The notes under the pieces were generated by a model. It saw nothing but the letters and a program-made list of their open reading frames with translations. It searched no databases and was not told the origin of the DNA. A DNA stretch of 64,000 nucleotides from the NCBI GenBank assembly GCA_965231925.1, contig OZ246894.1, positions 4,154,001 to 4,218,000 of the forward strand. Reading direction: 5' to 3'. The position numbers and the translations under genes are program-made. The number at the start of each line of letters is the position of its first letter. The first letter of the stretch is position 1. This document shows positions 32,986 through 41,701 of the stretch, in pieces. Origin of the DNA: Poriferisodalis sp965231925 (GTDB lineage: Bacteria > Actinomycetota > Acidimicrobiia > Acidimicrobiales > Poriferisodalaceae).

Positions 32986-33762
32986 CTAGTGGCCCTTGAC
33001 GGGCTCCTGCGGCACTCGAAACTCCGAACCGTCCTCGGCTAGCGCCACTGCGAGCGGGGGCATCGTCGGATGCCGCCAGCGGGTCACGTCGGCCGTGTTG
33101 CCCTTGTTCTTGTTGCAGTAGGTGTGGGACGCCTGGAGGTTGTCCAGTTTGTGCAGCAGGCTCTTGTACCGGGTGCCCTGTACCGCCTTGCCGACCTTGC
33201 TGATGTCGAAGTAGGCGAAGATCTTCGGGACGATGTGCTCCACATGGGCGGCTTCGATGCGTGTCTCGGCACCGCACACGCCACAGCGACCGCCATCTCG
33301 TTCGTAGACGTAACGGAGCACCTTCTTCCGATGCTCCTTGCTCCAGCGGCCCGACGCGTCCGGCTCCTCGGCCTCCAACATCGATCGCCGCACCTTGTCG
33401 TACGCCTTGACCGCGCCGACGGCTGCCCCGGTGAGCCTGTCGCGCAAACGACGTCGTCCCTTGCCGTCGGGAGTCGCCTTCGGCACCAGTGATTCAGCGT
33501 CGACGGCAGGCTCGGCGGCCTCCGGGGCATCGCTGTTTCCCAATACGGGAGCTGGCGGATCCCCCGCGTCGCTGACGCTCTCCTCGGAAGGCTCGAAAGC
33601 GACCACGCTCCGGCACTTCGGAAACGTCGAGCATCCCCAAAACTGGTTGCCCTGGTTCGCTCCCCTACGAGCGGTTCGCAGGACCATGTCAGCGCCACAG
33701 CGCGGGCAATCAGCCACAGACCCAGCAGCACTTCGCGGCGACTCCTGCGGTGTCTGCTCCAC
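32986..33762 (-). CDS. HNH endonuclease with topoisomerase-type zinc finger
   Basis: The 258-residue protein begins with a topoisomerase C4 zinc finger: C19-x2-C22 ... C44-x5-C50, with GNQFWGCSTFPKC. A basic linker follows (GKGRRRLRDRLTGAAVGAV), then an HNH nuclease: RYVYERDGGRCGVCGAETRI, AAHVEHIVPK and ASHTYCNKNKGN. The topo finger probably recognises DNA, and the HNH nicks or cuts it. Similar combinations occur in restriction loci. It is divergent from the DUF262 gene, 176 bp away, and the two may act together. Confidence 0.85.
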   Translation of the reverse strand: MEQTPQESPRSAAGSVADCPRCGADMVLRTARRGANQGNQFWGCSTFPKCRSVVAFEPSEESVSDAGDPPAPVLGNSDAPEAAEPAVDAESLVPKATPDGKGRRRLRDRLTGAAVGAVKAYDKVRRSMLEAEEPDASGRWSKEHRKKVLRYVYERDGGRCGVCGAETRIEAAHVEHIVPKIFAYFDISKVGKAVQGTRYKSLLHKLDNLQASHTYCNKNKGNTADVTRWRHPTMPPLAVALAEDGSEFRVPQEPVKGH

Positions 33763-33938
33763 GAGCGTCGAATCGTAACGACCGCGACCGGGCTAGAACG
33801 CGTCTTCAGTCGGGTTTCGAGTGGTATCACAGCAATCGCGAGAGCAGACTCCTGCCGGACCGCTGCGTTCACCGAACGCCGGACAGACCGGCACTCGACG
33901 CGAACGGCATCGGCGGAGCCGAAAGGAAGGACCGACTA

Positions 33939-35789
33939 GTGGCCGTCGATGTTCAGCAGATCACCGGAACTTCCCGATCCGTTCGGCAGCTCCTGTCGGA
34001 GAGCCGCTACGGCCTCGACTTCTACCAGCGTGAGTACAGCTGGGAAGAGGCCCAGGTCGGTGAACTCATCGACGACCTCACCGGCCGGTTCTTCGATGAG
34101 TACCGCGACACCCACGAGCGGCACGACGTGGCTTCTTACCGGCCGTACTTCCTGGGGCCGATCGTGACTGCGCAACGCGACAGTGTGCGCTACCTCGTTG
34201 ACGGCCAGCAACGAATCACAACCCTCAGTCTCCTGCTGATCTACGTCCGTCACGGACTCGCCGCGACACATCCCGCCGACGCACAAGCCCTCAACTCGCT
34301 CATCTTCTCTACGGCATACGGCAAGACGACGTTCAATCTCGACGTCGACGAGCGCGAGAAGTGTTTGCAGGCCATCCTCGACGGCGAGGAGTACGACGCC
34401 GGCAGCGATCCCGAGTCGGTCCGCAACCTCTGGGCCCGCTACCAGACGATCGTTGACCGGTTCTCGAGTGACCTCCAAGGTGACACGCTCCCGTACTTCT
34501 CCGACTGGCTCCAGCACCGCGTGATCCTCGTCGACATCGGTGCGCCCGACCAGGACATGGCGCTCGAGATATTCGAGACCATGAACGACCGCGGCCTGCG
34601 GCTGAGCAGCACCGACATGCTCAAGAGCTTCCTGCTTGCTCGAGTCGGTGACGAGAGCGTGATTCGAGACCTCAACAGCCGTTGGCGCCAGCGAGTCACC
34701 GAGCTGATCGATACCGAGAAGAACGCCGACGCGGAATTCGTCAAGGCCTGGCTCCGCGGCAAGCACGCGGTGACGCAGCGCGAGCGCAAAGCCAATGCTG
34801 CACCGCGCGACTTCGACATCATCGGCACGGCGTTCCACAAGTGGGTACGCGACAACCAGACAGCAATCGGGCTGGACCGCGAAGGGGACTATCGACGATT
34901 CGTCGAGCGCGAGTTCTTGGGGCTCAGCAGCCGCTACCTGGAGCTGCTGCACGCATCTCACGAGCTGCACCCAAGCCTCGAAGCCGTCTTCTGCAATGCG
35001 AGGATCGGCTTCACGCTGCAGCTCCCCGTCATCCTCGCCGCGGTCACCCCTGAAGACGACGACGAGACGTTCACGACGAAGGCTGTGCTCATCGCCGGCG
35101 CTCTCGAGATCTTCATCGCACGAAGAATGGTGAACTACCGAAACTTCGGGTACTCAACGGTCGTCTACACGATGTTCAACCTCATCAAGGACATCCGCGA
35201 CCAGCCTGCCGACACGGTCCGAGGCATGCTCAGTCGCTGGCTCGAAACCGAGCAAGAGCGCCTCGACGGGATCCGTTCGTTCAGCCTCACGCAGCGGAAC
35301 CGGAGTCACATCCACTACCTCCTCGCTCGCATCACCGCGTGGATCGACTCCGAACTCGGCATCGGAACGTCGTTGGCTGACTACCTCGACCGATCGCGTA
35401 TGCATCCATACGAGGTGGAGCACATCTGGGCCAACAAGTTCGAACGACACACAGACGAGTTCCCGACCGTCCACGAATTCGAGGACCACCGGAACAACTT
35501 CGGCGGCCTCTTGCTGCTGCCGAAGGACTTCAACGCCAGCTACGGCGCGATGCCCTACGAACAGAAGGTCCAGCACTACTTGACCCAGAACTCCTTGGCG
35601 AAGTCGCTGCACCCGTGTGCATACAAGAACAACCCCAGCTTTGACGCTCTTCGCGCGACCTACAGCCTCGCGTTCAAGCCGTACCCGGAGACGTTCACGA
35701 AGGACGACATCGACGCTCGCCAAGATCTCTACCGCGAGTTGGCCGAGATCGTCTGGAACCCGGCACGGATCGGGCTCTCGCCAAGATGA
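33939..35789 (+). CDS. DUF262/DUF1524 nuclease (GmrSD-like, type IV restriction)
   Basis: The 616-residue protein has an N-terminal DUF262 domain with FYQREYSWEEAQV near residue 28 and DGQQRITTLSLLLIY at 88-102, which is its nucleotide-binding ParB-like signature. It closes with a DUF1524 HNH-like domain: YEVEHIWANKFE, then NNFGGLLLLPKDFNASYG. Single-chain proteins of this type (GmrSD, BrxU) cut modified phage DNA. The GTG at 33939 has AAGGAAGG 9 bp upstream, which fixes the start better than the upstream frame. It is divergent from the HNH gene. Confidence 0.85.
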   Translation: MAVDVQQITGTSRSVRQLLSESRYGLDFYQREYSWEEAQVGELIDDLTGRFFDEYRDTHERHDVASYRPYFLGPIVTAQRDSVRYLVDGQQRITTLSLLLIYVRHGLAATHPADAQALNSLIFSTAYGKTTFNLDVDEREKCLQAILDGEEYDAGSDPESVRNLWARYQTIVDRFSSDLQGDTLPYFSDWLQHRVILVDIGAPDQDMALEIFETMNDRGLRLSSTDMLKSFLLARVGDESVIRDLNSRWRQRVTELIDTEKNADAEFVKAWLRGKHAVTQRERKANAAPRDFDIIGTAFHKWVRDNQTAIGLDREGDYRRFVEREFLGLSSRYLELLHASHELHPSLEAVFCNARIGFTLQLPVILAAVTPEDDDETFTTKAVLIAGALEIFIARRMVNYRNFGYSTVVYTMFNLIKDIRDQPADTVRGMLSRWLETEQERLDGIRSFSLTQRNRSHIHYLLARITAWIDSELGIGTSLADYLDRSRMHPYEVEHIWANKFERHTDEFPTVHEFEDHRNNFGGLLLLPKDFNASYGAMPYEQKVQHYLTQNSLAKSLHPCAYKNNPSFDALRATYSLAFKPYPETFTKDDIDARQDLYRELAEIVWNPARIGLSPR

Positions 35790-35914
35790 GCTCTCTCGGC
35801 GTGCATTGAGTCCGTGAGACCGACGCGATGTTGACTGCGATTCGGTACCCAACAACGGCTGAATCCAGGAACATGGATCCACGCTCAGCACGCCCGCGGG
35901 CCGCGCCAAGTGCC

Positions 35915-36766
35915 TTACTGGACACTCCCGTGGGACTCACTGTCGGCAACTTGGAGCAGGTGTCGCGACGGCCGACGGCCCGAGGGGTCGCTGACCACTA
36001 TGCCGCCACGCATTCGCCCGGTTGCATCGCGGTATGTATGCCGACGTGATCGAAGCCGATGTGCATACCGGGACCGAATCGCGTCGAACTCGGGCGCAGT
36101 GTGCAGCCCGCTTCCGGCGTCTGCGCAGTAGACGCGGGCCGCGATCGGGAACAGCAACGCCGACGCCACCAAGTCCGCCAACTGCAATCCGACATGGTTG
36201 TCGCTCTTGCCGAACACCGGGGTCTCGAGGATTCGCGGCAGCGCATCACCCTCCGACTTGTGCTTTTGCGTGAACACCGAGTGCGCGACACGCACATCCT
36301 GGCGGTGGTCGCGCCCGTCACACATGACGAGGCCGAGGCTGTTCTGCTGCCCCAAGAATTCGTCGAAGTGCCGAGCGATGTCCTGGATGGCAAATGTGTA
36401 GGTGGCATCAGGCTTCAACGCCTTGGTCGACTCCTTGACCCAGACCCGTCCCGACAATCGAATCTCATGCAGCTCAATGAGGCGTACAACGCCATCGAGG
36501 ACGCCGAGTGCGTGCCGACGTTCTCGCTGACTCCCGCTACGCACTGCTCGCCGCAATTCCGACCCCTTGACCTCTGCCAGCACATAATCGAGATGCCGTG
36601 CCGCCTGGCCTGGGTAGAACCTGCGCTTAAGCGAAAGGAAGTCAGCTGTGACGTCGTTGATCGCCGATGCCCTCACAACCAATCCCGCGAAGACCATCAG
36701 CGGCGTGCGAGGACCGGAGTTCGGGGCTTCGAAGCCGCCGGACTCGTCGATGTAGCAGATGTACAC
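35915..36766 (-). CDS. DUF3800 domain protein
   Basis: The 283-residue protein opens MYICYIDESGGFEAP, with the conserved acidic DES motif of DUF3800, and continues with MVFAGLVVRASAINDVTADF and FAIQDIARHFDEFLG. Near the C-terminus it has VGLQLADLVASALLFPIAA. DUF3800 proteins have an RNase H-like fold and are often found in phage-defence and mobile loci. It lies between the DUF262 gene (convergent) and the type I restriction operon, whose 3' end is separated from it by hairpin copy B. Confidence 0.85.
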   Translation of the reverse strand: MYICYIDESGGFEAPNSGPRTPLMVFAGLVVRASAINDVTADFLSLKRRFYPGQAARHLDYVLAEVKGSELRRAVRSGSQRERRHALGVLDGVVRLIELHEIRLSGRVWVKESTKALKPDATYTFAIQDIARHFDEFLGQQNSLGLVMCDGRDHRQDVRVAHSVFTQKHKSEGDALPRILETPVFGKSDNHVGLQLADLVASALLFPIAARVYCADAGSGLHTAPEFDAIRSRYAHRLRSRRHTYRDATGRMRGGIVVSDPSGRRPSRHLLQVADSESHGSVQ

Positions 36767-36777
36767 GGCTCAGGACG

Positions 36778-36838
36778 CAACTACGGCCGCCCGAAGGCGG
36801 CCGTAGGACGTGGCGTTCGGCCGAGGGCCTAGGCGCCG
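36778..36838 (-). terminator. Hairpin repeat element, copy B (UUCG loop)
   Basis: A perfect 11-bp stem, CTACGGCCGCC/GGCGGCCGTAG, encloses a four-base loop (36781-36806) that is C(UUCG)G on the minus strand. The flank AGGACGTGGCGTTCGGCC matches copy A at 27709-27768. It lies about 200 bp beyond the hsdR stop and just upstream of the DUF3800 start, so it could end the restriction operon transcript. Confidence 0.65.
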
Positions 36839-37040
36839 GTGTAGAAGTACGGCCTCACTATATGACACCACCCGACCTCCGGCCAACAGATTCTGAATTG
36901 CCTTCTGAGTTCCCGACCGCCGATTCCTAGCGCACACGCCGGAGCGACGCCATTCGGTTTTGTGGCGGCGAAACGACCAAGGGTCCGCATCGGCATCCGC
37001 CGCGGCGCTTCGCAACGCGACGGCGGTGTCGAGCCGGCGG
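36839..37040. other. Gap between hairpin and hsdR, no gene seen
   Basis: This stretch includes the hsdR 3' flank. Open frames on both strands are short and show no pattern. Together with copy B it makes up about 270 bp without a gene. Confidence 0.5.
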
Positions 37041-40000
37041 TCAGACGTCGGCGGTGTCGCGGAGGTGTTTGACGATCTCGAAGAACTCGGTGGCGTCGTC
37101 GGGCTTGTCGAAGAGGGCGTCGGGACCTTCGGGGGCAACATCGGTGAACGGCGAGCCGAAGACTCGACGGGGGTCAATGGTGCCGTTATCACTGAGGTAG
37201 TTGATGACCATGTCGACGAAGCGGATCTGGTTGGCGCTGTAGCGCTTGTCGTCGAGGAACTTGGCGAAGGCGCGTTTCGCTGCAGCCCGATCGAGCCCTA
37301 CCAGCGAGCGGATGAACAGACCGAAGCTGCCGGCGCGCTTTGACGCCTCGGCGAAGGTGTCGGTGTCGCCGATGCCGGCGGCCACCAGCACGCGCTGCAA
37401 GGCACTCATATCGACCAGCGTCAACGTCTCGCCACTGCGGACCTTGGCCACAACATCCTCGGCCAGGTTCTCCTTGAGGAAGTGCTGCGTCTTCTTGCGG
37501 AATTGGGCGAACTCGTCACCGCCGCGGCCGCCGCCAGCGTCGTCCTCGTCTCCAGCATCACCATCGCCACCGGGCTCGCCGGTGCCAGGCAGCTTGATCA
37601 CGCTGACCCCACCGAATTCATCCGCGAAGTCGCTGTAGAGCACGTTCTTGTTGGTGTGCACGATGAGCTGGACAAGGTTGCGGAGCCGCTTGCGGGCGTC
37701 CTCAAGCATCGGGTAGGTGACGTCGGCCCACCACTCGTCAGTCTGAATGTCGGCAATCAGCTCTTGCTGTTGTGCCACCACCGGAATCGCCGTGCCCAAG
37801 TCCGCCAGCGCGGACGCCACACGAATGATCCGCCTGCGCTGCCGCTCGAACGGCTCACGCCGCAGCAGGCTCAACTGCGCATTCAGCATCACCACGTCGA
37901 AGCGCTTGGCGTCCTCGCTGTCGGCCTCGAGCTGGTCGGGCAGCTTGGCCACCCGGTCATTGAGCTCAGCCAAGTCCGCCAGCGAGGCCGTCTCCCACGC
38001 ATCGAGCGAGCTGAACCGCTCCACCAGCTCCAAATGAGGACGCACCAAGAAGTTGTCGGGATTCATCGACTCCACGGTCCGGTGCAGCGTGGCTGCGATC
38101 TCAGCCCGTTCGTCGCCGAGCGCCGCCGCCGCATCGAGCGTCTGCAGCAACTCCAACCGGGCCGAGAACAGGATCTCGCTGAGCGACTTGCCGCTCGATT
38201 TCTCCACCGGCACCAGCGGTTGGCTGAAGTACTCCAGGTTCCCGCAGAAGTCGAACACGTTGAAGTGCGTCTTGTCCTCCCCGGGCCCGAACAGGTCCTC
38301 ACACAGCCGGGTCCCCCGCCCCAGCATCTGCCAGAACTTGGTCTTCGACCGCACCAGCTTGAAGAACACCAGGTTGACGACTTCGGGCACGTCGATGCCG
38401 GTGTCCAGCATGTCCACGCTCATCGCGATGTGCGGCGCCTTCGCCTTGTTGGAGAAGTCGTCGATCAGGCTCTGGCCGTACTTCACCTGATGGGTGATGA
38501 CCCGGGCGAAGTTCCCGGCGTCCAGCGACGGGTAGTTGGCGTCGAAGCGCTCCTTGATGAACTCGGCGTGCTTCTGGTTCTTGGCGAAGATGATCGTCTT
38601 GCCCAGGCGGTCGCCGCCGGCCACCTTGACGCCCTCGGTCATCAGGTACTCGAGCACCCGGTCGACGGTGTCCTTGTTGAAGAGCCACTTGTTGAGCTCG
38701 GCGGGGTCGACCGCCTCGGGCGGCGCCAGCGGGCTGCCCTCATCGTCGGTGCCCCAGTCCAGCTCGTCCCAGTCGTCCTTCTCGTCTTCGCTCAGGTCGT
38801 CGTAGCGGATGCCCTCGCGCACAAACTTGAGCTGCACTGACACGCTCTGGGGCGGCACCAGGAATCCGTCCTTGATGGCGTCGTCCAGCGAGTAAGCGTC
38901 GGTGGGCACCCCCGTCTCCAGGTCGAACAGGTCGTAGGTGTTCTTGTCGACCTCGTCCTTGGGAGTGGCGGTCAGGCCCATCAGCAGCGAGTCGAAGTAC
39001 TCGAAGATGCCCAGGTACTTGCCATACACCGAGCGGTGCGCCTCATCGATCACCACCAGGTCGAAGTGCCCCACCCCGAACCGGCGAGTCCTGTCGGGCC
39101 GGTACTCGTCGATCTTGCCGACCATCGTCTGATAGGTCGACACGTACACCCGGCCGTCCACGTTGCCCTCGGTCACCAGGTTCACCGGCGCCGAATCAGG
39201 CAGGTGAGTCTTGAAGGCATTCACCGCCTGATTCACGAGCGCCGTGCGGTCAGCCAGGAACAGCACCCGCTTCACCCACCCGGCTCGCATCAGCAGGTCC
39301 ACCAGGGCGATCACCGTGCGGGTCTTGCCTGCACCAGTGGCCATCACCAGCAGTGCTTTGCGTTGCTTGCCCTGCTCGAAGTGTTCGGCTATGGCGCTGA
39401 TCGCTCGCCGTTGGTAGTGGCGGTCGACGATCTGCTCGTCGACGTCCAGTGATGCCAGCGACTTGCGAGCCGTGCGCCGCTGGATGAGCAATGCCAGCTC
39501 GTCGCGGGCGCAGAACCCTTGCACTCGCCGGGACGGATACTGGGTGTCGTCCCACAGCCAGTGCTCATAGCCGTTGCTGCAGTAGATGAGCGGCCGCTGG
39601 CCGGTCTCGGCCTCCAAGCAATCGGCGTAGAGCTTGGCCTGCTGCTCGCCAGCCTTCGGATCAGCGAGCGCCTTTTTCGCCTCAACCACGGCCAGCGGCA
39701 GCCCGTCGGCGCCCCACAGCACATAGTCCACGTAGCCGACGCCCGAGTCGGACGGCATCCCGTGCACCTCGTACTCGGTGTCTCGGCCCTCGACGAGATC
39801 GGTCCAGCCGGCTTCCACCAGCAGGGCGTCGATCTTGAACTTGCGGGTCTCGGCCTCAGACCAGTCGAAGGCCTCCGGCGGCACGGTCTCGGCCGCCTCC
39901 TTCTTCGCCGCGGCGACCTCTGCGCGCAGCTTCGCCAGCTCAGCGTTCAGCTCCTCGGCGGTGCGAGTCGAGTCCGCCAGCCGCACCTGGGCAGCGGCGA

Positions 40001-40508
40001 GTTCTCCGGACTCGTGCTCCAGCTGTGCCTCAAGCTCTTGGCGCCCGCGTAGCGATGCCCGCTCTGCTTCGCCCGCGTCAAGCAGCCGGTGCGGGTTGAA
40101 CCGCAGCGACGGATCGGGCTTCGATGTGCGCCCGTACGTGAACGCGAACCAGAGGCAGAACTGGAACAACGCCGAGACGATCTCGACCGCCTCCAGCTTC
40201 GATGGGGCCTTCGACTGGTGGACGGCCCGGTTCCCGGCCTGCTGGATTTTCCGCGCCACGTCGAAGATCCGGCCGCTTTCCAGAGCCTTGAACGCAGCCT
40301 CGTTCAGCAGCGTGTTGAGCGTGTCGTCGTAGGCCGCGGGAAGGGATGGGTCATGCTGGTACATCCACTTGACAGCTGATTCCAGGCACTTGCGTGCGTG
40401 GATGACTGCGGCACCCGAATCCGACAGCGAGTACCCCTCAGCCCGCGTCGCCGACTCGAATTCGGGCTGAAACTCAACCTCAAGGAACGAGAACTGCGAC
40501 TCGCTCAC
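37041..40508 (-). CDS. hsdR: Type I restriction endonuclease, R subunit, with DUF4145 head
   Basis: The 1155-residue protein has an N-terminal DUF4145-like domain (GAAVIHARKCLESAVKWMYQH, residues about 30-130), a coiled-coil stretch (about 140-205), the nuclease core with PLAVVEAKKALADPKAGEQQA (the PD-ExK type), then a helicase: Walker A MATGAGKTRTVIALV, Walker B VIDEAHRSVYGKY, and the last motif QMLGRGTRLCEDLFG. The C-terminal EcoEI-type region follows. It cuts unmodified DNA after translocation with HsdM and HsdS. It overlaps hsdS by 4 bp. All key motifs appear intact. Confidence 0.92.
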   Translation of the reverse strand: MSESQFSFLEVEFQPEFESATRAEGYSLSDSGAAVIHARKCLESAVKWMYQHDPSLPAAYDDTLNTLLNEAAFKALESGRIFDVARKIQQAGNRAVHQSKAPSKLEAVEIVSALFQFCLWFAFTYGRTSKPDPSLRFNPHRLLDAGEAERASLRGRQELEAQLEHESGELAAAQVRLADSTRTAEELNAELAKLRAEVAAAKKEAAETVPPEAFDWSEAETRKFKIDALLVEAGWTDLVEGRDTEYEVHGMPSDSGVGYVDYVLWGADGLPLAVVEAKKALADPKAGEQQAKLYADCLEAETGQRPLIYCSNGYEHWLWDDTQYPSRRVQGFCARDELALLIQRRTARKSLASLDVDEQIVDRHYQRRAISAIAEHFEQGKQRKALLVMATGAGKTRTVIALVDLLMRAGWVKRVLFLADRTALVNQAVNAFKTHLPDSAPVNLVTEGNVDGRVYVSTYQTMVGKIDEYRPDRTRRFGVGHFDLVVIDEAHRSVYGKYLGIFEYFDSLLMGLTATPKDEVDKNTYDLFDLETGVPTDAYSLDDAIKDGFLVPPQSVSVQLKFVREGIRYDDLSEDEKDDWDELDWGTDDEGSPLAPPEAVDPAELNKWLFNKDTVDRVLEYLMTEGVKVAGGDRLGKTIIFAKNQKHAEFIKERFDANYPSLDAGNFARVITHQVKYGQSLIDDFSNKAKAPHIAMSVDMLDTGIDVPEVVNLVFFKLVRSKTKFWQMLGRGTRLCEDLFGPGEDKTHFNVFDFCGNLEYFSQPLVPVEKSSGKSLSEILFSARLELLQTLDAAAALGDERAEIAATLHRTVESMNPDNFLVRPHLELVERFSSLDAWETASLADLAELNDRVAKLPDQLEADSEDAKRFDVVMLNAQLSLLRREPFERQRRRIIRVASALADLGTAIPVVAQQQELIADIQTDEWWADVTYPMLEDARKRLRNLVQLIVHTNKNVLYSDFADEFGGVSVIKLPGTGEPGGDGDAGDEDDAGGGRGGDEFAQFRKKTQHFLKENLAEDVVAKVRSGETLTLVDMSALQRVLVAAGIGDTDTFAEASKRAGSFGLFIRSLVGLDRAAAKRAFAKFLDDKRYSANQIRFVDMVINYLSDNGTIDPRRVFGSPFTDVAPEGPDALFDKPDDATEFFEIVKHLRDTADV

Positions 40509-41701
40509 AGCTCGCCCCGAAACGCTCGCTGTTGCAGCGACGCGAGCAATGTGTCGATCTCCGCAGCGGACCTCATCAGCACCGAACGGTGCTGATCGAC
40601 GCGATTCGCCGCCTCGACGAATCGCTGCTGGTCCGACAGCGCGGGTACAAACACCGCGACACTTCGAACGTCACTCGTCGAGATTGTGTTCAGCCCAGAA
40701 GTGGTGTTCGCTGCGCGCAGCAGCGCTCGCCTGCCATCGCGACTGTTCAGGAAGGCCTCGGCGTAGCGCGGCAGCAGTCGACGGCGGTTGCATCGGACAC
40801 GGATGAGGTGGTTCTGATGAACGCAGGGATCAATCGAACCATCCCACATGCCTACTCGTCCGATCTCGGCCGTATTTCCGTGCCCCTCCACAACAAGGAG
40901 ATCTCCCTCTTCGAGGCACACACGTGACAATTCGCGCTCTGTGACCTGGAGTGTTTTGACGACGGACAGGTCCAACCGGCCTCTGTGGACGTTTGCGACT
41001 CGAAGGTACGGCACTTGAATGGGATGCCCCTTTCGTTTCGCTGACACTTGGAGTCCCCCTTGGACTTCGCCAAGATCACCGATCAAGGCCTCCTCGCCAG
41101 CACCCGAGCCGAACATGTTGAAGAAAATTGCTTGCATCAGGGTGTCGAGCTTCGCGAGCACCTCACGGCGCTTTGCTCGCAGCGCCTCAGCCGCGTCCAG
41201 CACTGCCGCAATCCGCCGCTGCTCCTCGATCGGCGGCAGCAGGACGGGTATCGACTTTGATGCCCCCATCTTGACGAACGGTTGGGCTGTGCCGCCTTTA
41301 ATCCAAAAGGATTCATCGTTCGTCAAGTACCAGAGCCACCTTGGGTCGGTCCCCGCAGTGGGCATCAAGACGTGCGTATTGGCAATCGCAGTCCAGGAGC
41401 CCCGGGCAAGGAATGTCTTTCCGCAACGTGCGCCTACGGCGGACAGCACGACACCGTCTCCGTGCCACTCGGCGACAGCCGCCCATACATCTTGGCCCGA
41501 AGCGCTGTAGGCAGGTACCAATCCTTCCGACGGATTCCGCGACAACTTGCCCTTGATTAATTTCGAATTACCCGATTTAGTCGAAACAAGATCGCCAAGC
41601 GCTACGGCAGTCCAGCCCGGCGGAATCGACGGCGCATCACGACGCTCGAGAGCCGACGCCGGTTGCACGCCCCCGCTGCAGTCACCCGGCATCGCCGTCA
41701 T
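40505..41701 (-). CDS. hsdS: Type I restriction specificity subunit S
   Basis: The 398-residue protein has two target-recognition domains, each followed by a conserved helix: PPIEEQRRIAAVLDAAEALRAKR after the first (about residue 185) and ALSDQQRFVEAANRVDQHRSVL after the second (about residue 370). IPPGWTAVALGDLVSTKSG opens the first and GEVQGGLQVSAKRKGHPI the second. It sets the DNA target for methylation and cutting. It overlaps both neighbours by 4 bp (ATGA and GTGA-type junctions). The target sequence cannot be read from the protein. Confidence 0.9.
   Translation of the reverse strand: MTAMPGDCSGGVQPASALERRDAPSIPPGWTAVALGDLVSTKSGNSKLIKGKLSRNPSEGLVPAYSASGQDVWAAVAEWHGDGVVLSAVGARCGKTFLARGSWTAIANTHVLMPTAGTDPRWLWYLTNDESFWIKGGTAQPFVKMGASKSIPVLLPPIEEQRRIAAVLDAAEALRAKRREVLAKLDTLMQAIFFNMFGSGAGEEALIGDLGEVQGGLQVSAKRKGHPIQVPYLRVANVHRGRLDLSVVKTLQVTERELSRVCLEEGDLLVVEGHGNTAEIGRVGMWDGSIDPCVHQNHLIRVRCNRRRLLPRYAEAFLNSRDGRRALLRAANTTSGLNTISTSDVRSVAVFVPALSDQQRFVEAANRVDQHRSVLMRSAAEIDTLLASLQQRAFRGEL

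Noticed and set aside
37482..38840. Plus-strand 452-residue protein opposite hsdR
   Set aside because: It is a shadow of hsdR with no domain; the helicase motifs lie on the other strand.
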